Source of the DNA: Chryseobacterium koreense CCUG 49689 | GTDB lineage: Bacteria > Bacteroidota > Bacteroidia > Flavobacteriales > Weeksellaceae | DNA length: 35,876 bases | Assembly: GCF_001045435.1 (NCBI RefSeq) | Contig: NZ_LFNG01000019.1 | Coordinates: forward strand, 1 to 35,876 | Direction of reading: 5' to 3' | Part shown: positions 25,510-33,940 of the stretch, in pieces | Layout: every line of letters starts with the position of its first letter | Numbering within the stretch: the stretch's first letter is position 1 | Translations under genes and position numbers: made by a program | The notes under the pieces: generated by a model | Seen by the model: only the letters and a program-made list of their open reading frames with translations | What the model was told of the DNA's origin: nothing | The model's database searches: none

Positions 25510-26417
25510 TGAAAAAATTTCTCCTAAAAATCATTTTGTTTTCTATCTTGTCGGCAGCAGGTTTGTCTTTGATATTAATCAAGTACGGAGCTTATGTGGA
25601 CTATTTTTATGAAAAATTCACCGTGCCTGAACAGAGCTCAATGATATTGGGGGATTCGAGAAGCATGCAGGGGATACAGCCGCAGATTATCAATCACGAA
25701 TTAAAGGATTCCGGTTATGCACTCCCGATGTTTAACTACAGCTTTACCGTCGCCCAGATCAACTATGGCAAACCTTTAACCGAAAGTGTAAAGCGAAAAC
25801 TGAAATCCACCAAAAATGGTCTCTTTATTTTAACGGTAAATCCCTGGCTTTTTACAGAAAGAGAAGGAGATGATTTGAAAAATGGTATTTACTCAGAGAA
25901 AAATGTACCCCCCAACAACATGCATTTTGTAAACGTAAATCCTAATTTTGAATATTTTATAAGAAATTTTAGGTATTTTCATTTTCGGACGATTATAAGG
26001 CAAACGGCGAAACTTCATAAAGACGGCTGGATGGAGGAAAGTAATCTTCCTAAAGATGAACAAACCTTAAGCGAATGGAAAGATCAGCAAGTAGTCCTTT
26101 ACAATGATTTTTCCAAGAAATGGAAAATATCATTCCAAAGAATAAAGGATATGGAGGATTTGATTGGTTTTTTACAAAGTAATGGGCGTGTAATTGTTGT
26201 GCGAATGCCCGTGGATAAAAAAATACTAATGGTAGAAAATGATTTTTGGCAAAATTTTGACAAGGAAATGAATTTCGTGGCCTTGCGGAATAAGGTCAAG
26301 TATTTTAACTTTTCAAAAAGTAATAAGTACCAGACTTACGATGGCAACCATATTGATAAATATGGGGGTGTGGTTTTTACTAAAGAATTGTGTGACTCAA
26401 TAAGAGCAACAAATTAA
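25509..26417 (+). CDS. SGNH-like membrane-anchored acyltransferase partner
   Basis: The 302-residue protein has an N-terminal signal or anchor helix (residues 4-27), so the rest is probably periplasmic. The sequence MILGDSRSMQG carries an SGNH block I with Ser50. The late YDGNHIDKYGG supplies an Asp278-x-x-His281 pair in the place of block V. Together with the one-base overlap with the MBOAT gene, this suggests an AlgX/AlgJ-like role, accepting the acyl group and transferring it to the glycan. Overall similarity to characterised enzymes is not recognisable by eye. The catalytic reading is inference from the motifs and context. Confidence 0.7.
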   Translation: MKKFLLKIILFSILSAAGLSLILIKYGAYVDYFYEKFTVPEQSSMILGDSRSMQGIQPQIINHELKDSGYALPMFNYSFTVAQINYGKPLTESVKRKLKSTKNGLFILTVNPWLFTEREGDDLKNGIYSEKNVPPNNMHFVNVNPNFEYFIRNFRYFHFRTIIRQTAKLHKDGWMEESNLPKDEQTLSEWKDQQVVLYNDFSKKWKISFQRIKDMEDLIGFLQSNGRVIVVRMPVDKKILMVENDFWQNFDKEMNFVALRNKVKYFNFSKSNKYQTYDGNHIDKYGGVVFTKELCDSIRATN

Positions 26418-26489
26418 AAGCTGATGATACAGGTGTCGGATGAAAATAATCCTATATTTAAACAGTCCGGTGCCATCTAATTACGATCT

Positions 26490-27578
26490 ATGAAAATCCT
26501 CTATATTACCAACGGCATCAACGGCGCAGGCGGACTCGAAAGGGTTCTGTCGGTGAAGGCTTCCTATTTGGCTGACCAATACGGTTATGATGTAATTATT
26601 GCGACGCTTAATGAAGAATATCATCATCCGTTCTATCCCTTCAGTGCTTCAGTGCATTTTGAGACATTCGGAGCAGGAGGAAGTGGTTTGAGTTATGTTC
26701 TGAATTACTGCAAAGCGGTCAAACAGCTGGTCAGGGAGGTGCAACCTGATGTGATTTCGGTCTGTGATGACGGTCTCAAAGGGTTTTTTATCCCGAGAAT
26801 CATCGGCAAGAAATTTACCGTTATCTACGAAAGACACGCTTCTGTAATGCTTAATGATTCGGCGGTCTCCCATCAGATCATGAAATGGCTGGCTCGGGAT
26901 TTTCAGAAACTGGTGGTTTTGACAAAAGGCAATTTACAGGAATGGCCTGCTGGAAATCTGCAAGTGATTCCGAATCCGGTGTCATTTTATCCAGGGGGAT
27001 CATCATCGTTGGAAAATAAAAGAATAATCGCAGTCGGAAGCCATTCCTACAATAAAGGCTATGACCGGCTTCTGGAAGTCTGGAAAAAAACAGCGGATCT
27101 TTATCCGGACTGGTCTCTTGAGATTTACGGAAAAAGCAGTGGTAACCATGAATATGAAAATCTCGCTGCCTCGATGAAACTGAAGAATATCAGTTTTTAT
27201 GCCCCGGTTGACAATATTCAGGAAAAATATCAGGAAGCGGATATCTTTGTGCTTCCCTCCAGATCCGAAGGTTTCGGAATGGTTCTTATCGAAGCGATGG
27301 CATGTGGTCTTCCCGTAGTAAGCTTCGACTGTCCGCACGGGCCGGCCGATATTATTACCACCGGCCAAGACGGTTTTCTCGTGGAAAACGGCAATATTGA
27401 AGAATTTGCAGACCGCCTTCAGCGGTTGATGAACGATGGTGAACTTCGGAAGAAAATGGGAAGGGCAGGACGGGAACAGGTGAAGAAATACTTGCCGGAA
27501 GTGGTGATGAAAGAGTGGGATGCTTTGTTTCGAAACTTGGTTAAAAAAGAAAATCCAAGCCTTTTACCCCGACCCTAA
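26490..27578 (+). CDS. Family 4 glycosyltransferase
   Basis: The 362-residue GT-B enzyme shows ILYITNGINGAGGLERVLSV at the N terminus, IAVGSHSYNKGYDRLLEVW in the middle, and the EX7E element in SEGFGMVLIEAMACGLPVVS. It has the same layout as the next glycosyltransferase (27706) and shares short motifs with it: KILY-T, GG-E-VLS-KASY, YPFS and FDCP-GP. The pair looks like an old tandem duplication. Its last codons lie within the stem of an intrinsic terminator. Base composition is less AT-rich than the preceding genes. Confidence 0.92.
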   Translation: MKILYITNGINGAGGLERVLSVKASYLADQYGYDVIIATLNEEYHHPFYPFSASVHFETFGAGGSGLSYVLNYCKAVKQLVREVQPDVISVCDDGLKGFFIPRIIGKKFTVIYERHASVMLNDSAVSHQIMKWLARDFQKLVVLTKGNLQEWPAGNLQVIPNPVSFYPGGSSSLENKRIIAVGSHSYNKGYDRLLEVWKKTADLYPDWSLEIYGKSSGNHEYENLAASMKLKNISFYAPVDNIQEKYQEADIFVLPSRSEGFGMVLIEAMACGLPVVSFDCPHGPADIITTGQDGFLVENGNIEEFADRLQRLMNDGELRKKMGRAGREQVKKYLPEVVMKEWDALFRNLVKKENPSLLPRP

Positions 27579-27604
27579 AGGGAGTGCTTTGGATTTTCTT
27601 TTAT
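27544..27604 (+). terminator. Intrinsic terminator overlapping the end of a glycosyltransferase gene
   Basis: A long inverted repeat pairs AAAAGAAAATCCAAGC (from about 27545) with GCTTTGGATTTTCTTTT (27586-27602). An inner CCTTT...AAAGG element lies in the loop. The 3' arm ends in a T-rich tract. The 5' arm falls within the last codons of the upstream gene, whose stop is at 27576-27578, so coding and termination signals overlap. Confidence 0.75.
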
Positions 27605-27676
27605 TGTGTAAAGAAAACTTCTGAATGGTGAAAAGAAATTTCCCACCTTTTAGGAGCGGGCAAAGAAAATTTCCAT

Positions 27677-27684
27677 TATTTTTG
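27677..27684 (+). promoter_or_regulatory. Bacteroidota -7 box (TATTTTTG)
   Basis: A perfect TAnnTTTG lies 73 bp after the terminator arm and 21 bp before the GTG at 27706. A TTT-rich -33 candidate lies at 27648-27651, somewhat distant at about 25 bp. This placement supports translation from 27706 rather than from an upstream codon in the same frame. Confidence 0.55.
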
Positions 27685-27705
27685 TCAATTATCAACCTTG
27701 AGTCA

Positions 27706-28824
27706 GTGAAAATCCTCTACCTTACCGATCAGACTTATCTCCACGGCGGCATTGAAAAGGTGCTGTCACAGAAAGCCAGTTACTTTTCGGATGTGGATGG
27801 AGACGAAGTGACCATTGTGACCTATAACCAACAAGGTCATAAGCCGGTATATCCTTTCAGTAAAAAAATTAAGCAGATTGATCTAGGAATCAATTATGTA
27901 GAAGGCATCAGCTATTTTCACCCCACGAATTTAAAAAAGATTCCAAAGCATCGATATACCCTGAAAAAAGTACTTAAGGAAATTCAACCCGAGGTGGTCA
28001 TCAGCTGCAGCTTCGGACCCGATTTTTATTTCATACCGTTTTTCCAGAAGCAGATTCCAAAAATTAAAGAATTTCACAGCACCAGACATTTTATCAATTA
28101 CAATTCAGCCAAAGAACGTATTTTGAAGTATCTTTCAGATTATGCAGAAAAGCATTACGATAAAATTGTGCTGCTTAATGAGGATGAAACAAATTATTAT
28201 AAATCGGATAATTTAATTATAATCCCGAATCCAACCGAGACGGATGATAGAACCTGTAGTCTTTCAGCAAAAAAAATTATTGCGGCAGGAAGGATTTCTT
28301 TTCAGAAAAATTTTGAAGACTTGGTACAAGTTTTTGACTTGCTTAAGAGTGATTTTCCTGATTGGGAGGTTCATATTTACGGTGACGATTATCTAGGTCG
28401 AAGGGCGGAAATTCAATCGCAAATTAATGAACTTGGTTTAGAGCGGAATATTTTTTTCAAAGGGGTAACTGAAGACTTGAAAGAAACTTTTCTTGATTAC
28501 AGCATTTATGCTATGACTTCTAACCATGAAACTTTCCCAATGGTCTTGCTAGAAGCGTTGGCTGTAGGTTTACCCATTGTTTCTTATGACTGTCCAACAG
28601 GTCCTAATAGAATTGTTATAGACAAATCCGATGGGTTTATCGTTCCATATAAAAATTCTGCTATTTTTGCTGAGCAACTAAAACAATTGATGACGGATGA
28701 AAGCAGAAGAAAAGAAATGGGTGCACAGGCAAAAATAAATGCCCGCCGCTTTGAAATTTCAAAAGTGATGACCCAGTGGAAAGACCTTTTCCGGAACCTG
28801 CTGTCTTTTCAACCACAAACTTAA
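27706..28824 (+). CDS. Family 4 glycosyltransferase
   Basis: The 372-residue GT-B enzyme shows ILYLTDQTYLHGGIEKVLS, IAAGRISFQKNFEDLVQVF, NIFFKGVTEDLKETFLDYSI and the EX7E element in HETFPMVLLEALAVGLPIVS. The frame is open from 27625. However, the extra residues are unlike the family, and a -7 box would lie inside them, so GTG at 27706 (VKILYLTDQ, aligned with MKILYITNG of the preceding paralogue) is the likely start. Its stop codon TAA lies in a short AACCTT repeat (28821-28834). Confidence 0.9.
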   Translation: MKILYLTDQTYLHGGIEKVLSQKASYFSDVDGDEVTIVTYNQQGHKPVYPFSKKIKQIDLGINYVEGISYFHPTNLKKIPKHRYTLKKVLKEIQPEVVISCSFGPDFYFIPFFQKQIPKIKEFHSTRHFINYNSAKERILKYLSDYAEKHYDKIVLLNEDETNYYKSDNLIIIPNPTETDDRTCSLSAKKIIAAGRISFQKNFEDLVQVFDLLKSDFPDWEVHIYGDDYLGRRAEIQSQINELGLERNIFFKGVTEDLKETFLDYSIYAMTSNHETFPMVLLEALAVGLPIVSYDCPTGPNRIVIDKSDGFIVPYKNSAIFAEQLKQLMTDESRRKEMGAQAKINARRFEISKVMTQWKDLFRNLLSFQPQT

Positions 28825-28834
28825 CCTTAACCTC
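28819..28834 (+). repeat. Short AACCTT/AACCTC repeat between GT4 and polymerase genes
   Basis: The sequence ACTTAACCTTAACCTC lies at the end of the glycosyltransferase gene, supplies its TAA stop, and precedes the TTG start of the polymerase gene by 8 bp. It is a minimal, roughly 2.5-unit member of the hexamer family seen at 10044 and 10465, in the same orientation relative to the downstream gene. Confidence 0.6.
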
Positions 28835-28842
28835 ATTCTCTT

Positions 28843-29937
28843 TTGTTCGACTGGATTCCTATAAGCAGTTATACTGCGGTTTACTATAATATCCTGATGA
28901 TGCTGATGCTCATCACGCTGTTTCATGCCTATCAGAATGATTTTTTTACGGACGGAACAAAACGGTTTGCTTCCGGGAGCGGCTACCTCCTGCTTTTTTT
29001 TGGTATATTTTACGTAGGTACACGCCCTGTGTCCGAGATTTTTGTGGATATGATGAATTACAGCTTGATATACAATAGGGTTGTAGCCGGTGAAAAACCC
29101 ATCATTAAAAACGATTATCTCTTTAATTATTTCATGGTTTTCTGTACCAAACTGATGAGCGACCGATCTTTTTTCTTTTTGTGTAACTTGATCTATGCCA
29201 TACCCTGTTATATTTTCTCTAAAAAGTACAGTGGCTCCTATTGGTATTATGTCTTTTTTATTTTTTTAGGGTCTTTTATGTACTGGCCTTTCGCTACCAA
29301 CGGCATCCGTAATGGCCTTGGCACAGCAATTTTTATTTTTGGACTGTGTTTTTATGAGCGTAAAATACCAATGTATGCCTTAATGGCCGTGGCATTTGGA
29401 ATGCACAACTCGCTGATCATCCCTATTGCCGGATTTGTCATAGCCGGAATATATAAAAATCCCAAAATCTATCTATATATCTGGCTGGCTGCGATCCCTC
29501 TTTCTTTGATCGGTGGTGGCTTCTGGGAAAGCCTTTTTGGGGGGTTAGGTTTTGGCGATGATACCCGTGCTGCTGACTATCTGACCAAGGGAAACGTAAA
29601 CAAGGACACCTTTGCGTATACCGGTTTCCGCTGGGATTTCTTGTTTTATTCCTCCTTTGCGGTTTTTGCCGGCTGGTATTTTATCTTCAAAAAGAACATT
29701 ACCGATAAATTTTATATTCATTTGTGGGGGACCTATATGATTGCCAATGCCTTCTGGATTTTGGTCATCCGCGCCAACTTTTCCAACCGTTTTGCCTATC
29801 TGTCTTGGTTTCTCATGGCACCGGTGATTGCTTATCCTCTTTTGAGGTATAAAATGTTTCCTAACCAATACAGGGTAGTGGGTGTGGTCATTGCGATTTA
29901 TTATTTATTTACTTACTTTATGTTTTTAAGAGGTTAA
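28843..29937 (+). CDS. EpsG/Wzy-like polysaccharide polymerase
   Basis: The 364-residue polytopic protein has about ten hydrophobic segments and matches the EpsG family. It shows the N-terminal FDWIPISSYTAVYYNILMML, a periplasmic-type VGTRPVSEIFVDMMNYSLIY, the NGIRNGLGTAIFIFGL segment with conserved Arg, and MAVAFGMHNSLIIPIAGF with the His-containing helix. The family polymerises undecaprenyl-linked repeat units. The start is TTG at 28843: no ATG lies near the homologous N terminus, and the upstream sequence is a short AACCTT repeat. Having a Wzy-like polymerase in the same locus as a Wzm/Wzt ABC exporter is unusual. Confidence 0.82.
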   Translation: MFDWIPISSYTAVYYNILMMLMLITLFHAYQNDFFTDGTKRFASGSGYLLLFFGIFYVGTRPVSEIFVDMMNYSLIYNRVVAGEKPIIKNDYLFNYFMVFCTKLMSDRSFFFLCNLIYAIPCYIFSKKYSGSYWYYVFFIFLGSFMYWPFATNGIRNGLGTAIFIFGLCFYERKIPMYALMAVAFGMHNSLIIPIAGFVIAGIYKNPKIYLYIWLAAIPLSLIGGGFWESLFGGLGFGDDTRAADYLTKGNVNKDTFAYTGFRWDFLFYSSFAVFAGWYFIFKKNITDKFYIHLWGTYMIANAFWILVIRANFSNRFAYLSWFLMAPVIAYPLLRYKMFPNQYRVVGVVIAIYYLFTYFMFLRG

Positions 29938-29939
29938 GA

Positions 29940-30968
29940 ATGGATAAAGTGAGTATCGTCATTCCCTGTTACAATGTTGAACTTTTTGTGGAAAAGTGTC
30001 TTGACAGTATCATACAGCAAAGCTATAAAAATTTAGAGATTATCTGTATTAACGACGGTTCTTCGGACGGTACCGCAGGTTTACTCGCTAAATATCAGCG
30101 CAAAGATTCAAGAATCCATATTATTACCCAGCAAAATAAAGGCCTGTCAGAAACCCGAAATATTGGTATTGACAAGGCTACCGGTGAATATCTGATGTTT
30201 GTGGACGGTGACGACTGGCTCGAAAAAGATGCAGTTGAAAAAGCATTTGCAAAAGGGTATGACCTGATCTGCTTTTCCTACGACCGTGTTTTCAGAGAAT
30301 GGAGAGAGCCCCGCATTTTTAATTGGTCGGGAGTTTTCGGGCCGGGAGAAGTACAGCGACGGATTGTAGGGCTAATAGGTCGAGAACTGCAGGATCCCAC
30401 ACAGGCAAATTCAATGGTAACAGTTTGGGGCAAAATTTATTTAACGGATATCATTAGAAAGAATGATATTAAATTCATAAGTACAGCGGAAATTGGTTCC
30501 GCTGAAGATGCTTTATTTAATCTGCATTACCTTAATTTTTGCATAGGCAAAGTGAAAGTTATTGATTCACCGTTTTACAATTATAGAAAAGATAATTCTT
30601 TTTCATTTACTTCAACTTATAAACCCCAGCTGTTTGATCAGTGGAAGGTTCTCCACAAGAAAATAGCTGAAATAGTTTTGGGTAAAGGGCCGGATTTTGA
30701 AAAAGCCTACCACAGCAGGATCGCATTAAGTTTGATAGGGTTGGGCTTGAACGAGATAGAAAGTAAAGAGGATGCCAAGAAAATAACGAAGAGAATAGCT
30801 GTTATTCTTAATCAGCCGGAATATATTCTGGCATATCAAAATCTGGAATATAAATATTTACCGCCACATTGGCATTTATTGTTTAGGTTGGCTAAGAAAC
30901 GCAATGCAACCGGAGTATATTTAATGATGAAATTAATGAGTTTCCTTTGGAAGCGCAAGAATAGGTAA
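29940..30968 (+). CDS. Family 2 glycosyltransferase
   Basis: The 342-residue GT-A enzyme shows VSIVIPCYNVELFVEKCLDS, INDGSSDGT, GLSETRNIGIDKATGEYL, FVDGDDWLE and the late IGSAEDALFNLHYL acidic segment. It starts 2 bp after the polymerase stop, so it is probably cotranscribed. The C-terminal part is basic and helical. Confidence 0.91.
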   Translation: MDKVSIVIPCYNVELFVEKCLDSIIQQSYKNLEIICINDGSSDGTAGLLAKYQRKDSRIHIITQQNKGLSETRNIGIDKATGEYLMFVDGDDWLEKDAVEKAFAKGYDLICFSYDRVFREWREPRIFNWSGVFGPGEVQRRIVGLIGRELQDPTQANSMVTVWGKIYLTDIIRKNDIKFISTAEIGSAEDALFNLHYLNFCIGKVKVIDSPFYNYRKDNSFSFTSTYKPQLFDQWKVLHKKIAEIVLGKGPDFEKAYHSRIALSLIGLGLNEIESKEDAKKITKRIAVILNQPEYILAYQNLEYKYLPPHWHLLFRLAKKRNATGVYLMMKLMSFLWKRKNR

Positions 30969-30969
30969 G

Positions 30970-31950
30970 ATGGATCTTTCAGTAATTATACCGGTTTACA
31001 ATGTTGAGAAGTTTCTCGCTAAATGTTTAGATTCAGTTCTTAACACCTTCTGGAATGGAGTTACTATAGAAATACTGCTCGTGAATGATGGATCGCCCGA
31101 CGGCAGTTTAGCAATTGCTGAAAAATACCAACAGGAGCACCGCGAAATTAAAATTATCTCACAGGAAAACAAAGGCTTGGGCGGTGCAAGAAATACAGGT
31201 ATAAAAAATGCTTCGGGAAATTATCTGTTTTTCCTGGATGCTGATGATTATCTGATAAACGATCAATTGACAGTCTTAGTTAAAGAAGCTGTGCATAGTG
31301 ATCTGGATATTTTAGAATTCGGCGCAAAAAGAGTTGACCTGAATGGAAATGTTATAGATGAGATTTTTCAGTATCTACCTACTCAGGTGCTCAGTGCAGA
31401 ACAGTACTTAATGCAAATTGATTTTGCCAACTCCGCATGTAATAAATTGTATAAAAGAGATTTTTTATTACAGAATAACATTACGTTTTTTGAGAAAACA
31501 TGGATTGAAGATGCGCCCTTTAATATTGAAGCCATTTCTAAAGCATCAAAAGTAAAAGCCGCTTCCAATATACCGGTGGCTTACCTTCAAAACCCAGACT
31601 CCATAACTCGAGGTACAAGGGCTTTGTCTGCTCAGAGAAAATTTATTGAAGACAGCATCAAAGTCACTGCATATATTGATAGGTTTAGTAATTTCCATAC
31701 TTTACAGGCTGCGAATTTGAAAATACAGAACAGAGTGGCTACATTTGTTGCAGGTATTTTGCTCTACATTTTAAAATGTGATTGTACAAAAAAAGATAAA
31801 ATTGGTTACGTACATCAACTTTCAAAGCAAAATTTATATCCCTGTCATTACAAGTCACCTGTTTTAACAAGAAACATGTTTCTGAGATTTGCAAATAACA
31901 GAGTTTTTACAAAGTTGCTGGGTTCTAATTTGCTATCCATTTTTAAATAA
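30970..31950 (+). CDS. Family 2 glycosyltransferase
   Basis: The 326-residue GT-A enzyme shows LSVIIPVYNVEKFLAKCLDS, LVNDGSPDGS, GLGGARNTGIKNASGNYLFF, LDADDYLI and the TWIEDAPFNIEA segment with the likely catalytic acid. It is separated by 1 bp from the previous gene and overlaps the next start by one base (TAATG), which indicates tight coupling. Confidence 0.91.
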   Translation: MDLSVIIPVYNVEKFLAKCLDSVLNTFWNGVTIEILLVNDGSPDGSLAIAEKYQQEHREIKIISQENKGLGGARNTGIKNASGNYLFFLDADDYLINDQLTVLVKEAVHSDLDILEFGAKRVDLNGNVIDEIFQYLPTQVLSAEQYLMQIDFANSACNKLYKRDFLLQNNITFFEKTWIEDAPFNIEAISKASKVKAASNIPVAYLQNPDSITRGTRALSAQRKFIEDSIKVTAYIDRFSNFHTLQAANLKIQNRVATFVAGILLYILKCDCTKKDKIGYVHQLSKQNLYPCHYKSPVLTRNMFLRFANNRVFTKLLGSNLLSIFK

Positions 31951-33140
31951 TGAAAAAACTCTTCCGCATCTCCACTGTTCCTATCTCCCTTAATATTCTG
32001 CTGAAGGGGCAGCTGCGCTATCTGCGGCAGTTTTATGACGTGACCGCAATATCGGGGGCAGGGGCCGAACTGGATGAGGTGGAGGAAAGGGAAGGAGTAA
32101 AAGTACATCCAATCGCTATGGAGCGCCGGATTTCACCACTGAAAGATGTCATGTCGCTGATCCGGTTATACCGGTACTTTAAGAGAGAAAAACCAGACAT
32201 CATTCATTCCATTACCCCAAAAGCGGGGCTGCTGTCCATGATTGCTGGCAAATGGGCAGGGGTACCGGTGAGGATGCACACCTTTACAGGACTGATTTTT
32301 CCCCATAAGGACGGTCATTTTCAGACATTGCTTATTTGGATGGATCGTCTTTTATGCCGTTATGCGACCCATATTTATCCTGAAGGCAAAGGGGTAAAGG
32401 AAGATCTAGAACGATACCGCATTACCAAAAAGCCTCTGAAAATTCTGGCAAACGGAAATGTCAACGGAGTGGATACGGAATATTTCAGCCGGCATGCTGT
32501 AGCCGCGGAAAGCGTTGAAACCCTGCGCCATCAGCTTGGAATCAGAGATGATGATTTTGTGTTTGTCTTCGTCGGCCGTCTGGTTCGGGACAAGGGAATT
32601 AATGAATTGGTTACCGCTTTTAAAAACCTCGCTTCGGCTCCGCTCAGCGACCATTCTTCGGCAGATATCAGCGATTTGAAACTCCTTCTCGTGGGGCCAT
32701 TGGAGCAAGACCTTGATCCGCTGCATCCCGAAACTCTTGCCATGATTGAAAGTCATCCTCAAATTATATCCGTAGGTTTTCGTCAGGACGTGAGGCCTTA
32801 TTTTGGGGTCAGCGATGCGCTGGTATTTCCGAGCTATCGGGAAGGATTTCCGAATGTGGTGCTGCAGGCAGGTGCGATGGATTTGCCTTCTATTGTGACG
32901 AACATCAACGGCTGTAATGAGATTATTGAAGAAGGCAAAAACGGAATGGTTATTCCCGTGAAAGACACCGCTGCTCTGCAGCAGGCCATGGAAAATATGA
33001 TGCGCGATACCGACCTCTACCATTCTATGAAAGTAAACTCCAGACCGCTGATTGAGAGCCGTTACCGGCAGGAAGTGGTTTGGCACGCACTACTGGAGGA
33101 ATATGACCGGATGAGGGCTTCTGATTTGATAAAGAGGTAG
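31950..33140 (+). CDS. Family 4 glycosyltransferase, last gene of the plus-strand locus
   Basis: The 396-residue GT-B enzyme shows KLFRISTVPISLNILLKGQL, HSITPKAGLLSMIAGKWAGVP, HTFTGLIF, FVFVGRLVRDKGINELVTAF and SYREGFPNVVLQAGAMDLPS. In this subgroup the second Glu of the EX7E element is Gln, which I believe is normal for it. GC content returns to the higher level of the conserved front of the locus, so this gene probably belongs to the stable flank. Homologues often precede an initiating sugar transferase in Bacteroidota, but none follows here; the next genes are on the opposite strand. Confidence 0.92.
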   Translation: MKKLFRISTVPISLNILLKGQLRYLRQFYDVTAISGAGAELDEVEEREGVKVHPIAMERRISPLKDVMSLIRLYRYFKREKPDIIHSITPKAGLLSMIAGKWAGVPVRMHTFTGLIFPHKDGHFQTLLIWMDRLLCRYATHIYPEGKGVKEDLERYRITKKPLKILANGNVNGVDTEYFSRHAVAAESVETLRHQLGIRDDDFVFVFVGRLVRDKGINELVTAFKNLASAPLSDHSSADISDLKLLLVGPLEQDLDPLHPETLAMIESHPQIISVGFRQDVRPYFGVSDALVFPSYREGFPNVVLQAGAMDLPSIVTNINGCNEIIEEGKNGMVIPVKDTAALQQAMENMMRDTDLYHSMKVNSRPLIESRYRQEVVWHALLEEYDRMRASDLIKR

Positions 33141-33236
33141 CTTTGCCGCTTTGCTCAGCTATGACTTTCGCCTCCGTCATTGATTATGTTGAATCAGTGA
33201 TTTTTAAGGGCAGCGGAGTGAAGAATCTTTTTACTG

Positions 33237-33309
33237 GTATAGATCCCTCGGATCCTCGGGATGACAGCCGCTTCTTGTATAAGATCCCTACGTAGGCCAG
33301 GATGATAAC
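33237..33309. repeat. Two-unit intergenic repeat with GATCCCT core
   Basis: In the 176-bp gap between convergent genes, the block GTATAGATCCCTCGGATC and onward (33237) is followed 40 bp later by a related GTATAAGATCCCTACGTAGG (33277). Each ends in a GGATGA element. The first copy contains a hairpin ATCCC...GGGAT (33243-33262). The pattern suggests a dispersed intergenic repeat; copies elsewhere cannot be seen from one window. No T tract marks a standard terminator. Confidence 0.5.
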
Positions 33310-33316
33310 TGCGCAC

Positions 33317-33934
33317 TCAGGAATTCCTGTCCTTTATTTGGATAGGGACTGCCTTCAGGAAATACTGACCGTAGAGGAAGAGTAAATCGGTGTATCCTTT
33401 TCTGGGTTGAAATGCTGTTTCGATGGTATAGGTGTTTTTTCTGATGCAGTTTGCTTCGTCGAGGGAGATTTTTTTACGCCTGAATTCTCCAGTTTCGAAA
33501 TTGATCTGTAAGATGATGATGCACAGATCAGTTTTTGTTCCCCTGACCGTGAATTTTATTTCTGTATTATCGCTTACAGCATTAGCGAAGGCTGGGCTTT
33601 TGGAATTGTTTGTCAGTGCGCTGCCGGATTGTTTTCCTGAGGATGCGTCCTGAAATTCTTTGGCCGCCGGCATATTTTTTTGTTGAGGTTGCATACCTGT
33701 TTGTAAAGTCTGGAATTCATCTTTGAGGGCTTTTACAAGGTGGTTCATGGAATGGAGTGCATGGTTTATACGCAAGGCCTCTATGCCTGCCAAGGTCTTT
33801 TTTGGGAGTGCTTTTGATTTTGTGAGGGTTCTTTTTTTAGGGTCAGCACGGAGGAACTGATGACCGTTGCTGGTGTAGTAAATGATTCCGTTTATAGTTC
33901 CGGTAAAATTGTTGAAGTTTATGATTTTTGCCAT
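33317..33934 (-). CDS. Hypothetical protein, distant relative of the 252-residue cassette protein
   Basis: A 205-residue protein of unknown function. Its N terminus (INFNNFTGTINGIIYYTSNG, followed by a QFLRADPKKR stretch) shares the pattern FxGxxGxIxxYxxxxGxxxR with the 252-residue protein encoded at 34877-35635, so the two are probably remote paralogues. The middle (about residues 60-120) is low in complexity and rich in Gln, Ser, Lys and Asn. The C-terminal part is beta-rich (LCIIILQINFETGEFRRKKI). No signal peptide or membrane helix is visible. The start codon lies about 5 bp after an AACCTC hexamer array (33941-34022, read on this strand), the same arrangement as several other genes in the window. 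Confidence 0.75.
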   Translation of the reverse strand: MAKIINFNNFTGTINGIIYYTSNGHQFLRADPKKRTLTKSKALPKKTLAGIEALRINHALHSMNHLVKALKDEFQTLQTGMQPQQKNMPAAKEFQDASSGKQSGSALTNNSKSPAFANAVSDNTEIKFTVRGTKTDLCIIILQINFETGEFRRKKISLDEANCIRKNTYTIETAFQPRKGYTDLLFLYGQYFLKAVPIQIKDRNS

Positions 33935-33940
33935 TTTATT

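Noticed and set aside
27625-27705. 27-residue N-terminal extension of the second GT4 enzyme
   Set aside because: It contains the -7 promoter box and does not resemble the paralogue, whose first residues align with the GTG at 27706.
32406-33086. 226-codon minus-strand frame
   Set aside because: It is the antisense shadow of the well-supported GT4 gene at 31950-33140.
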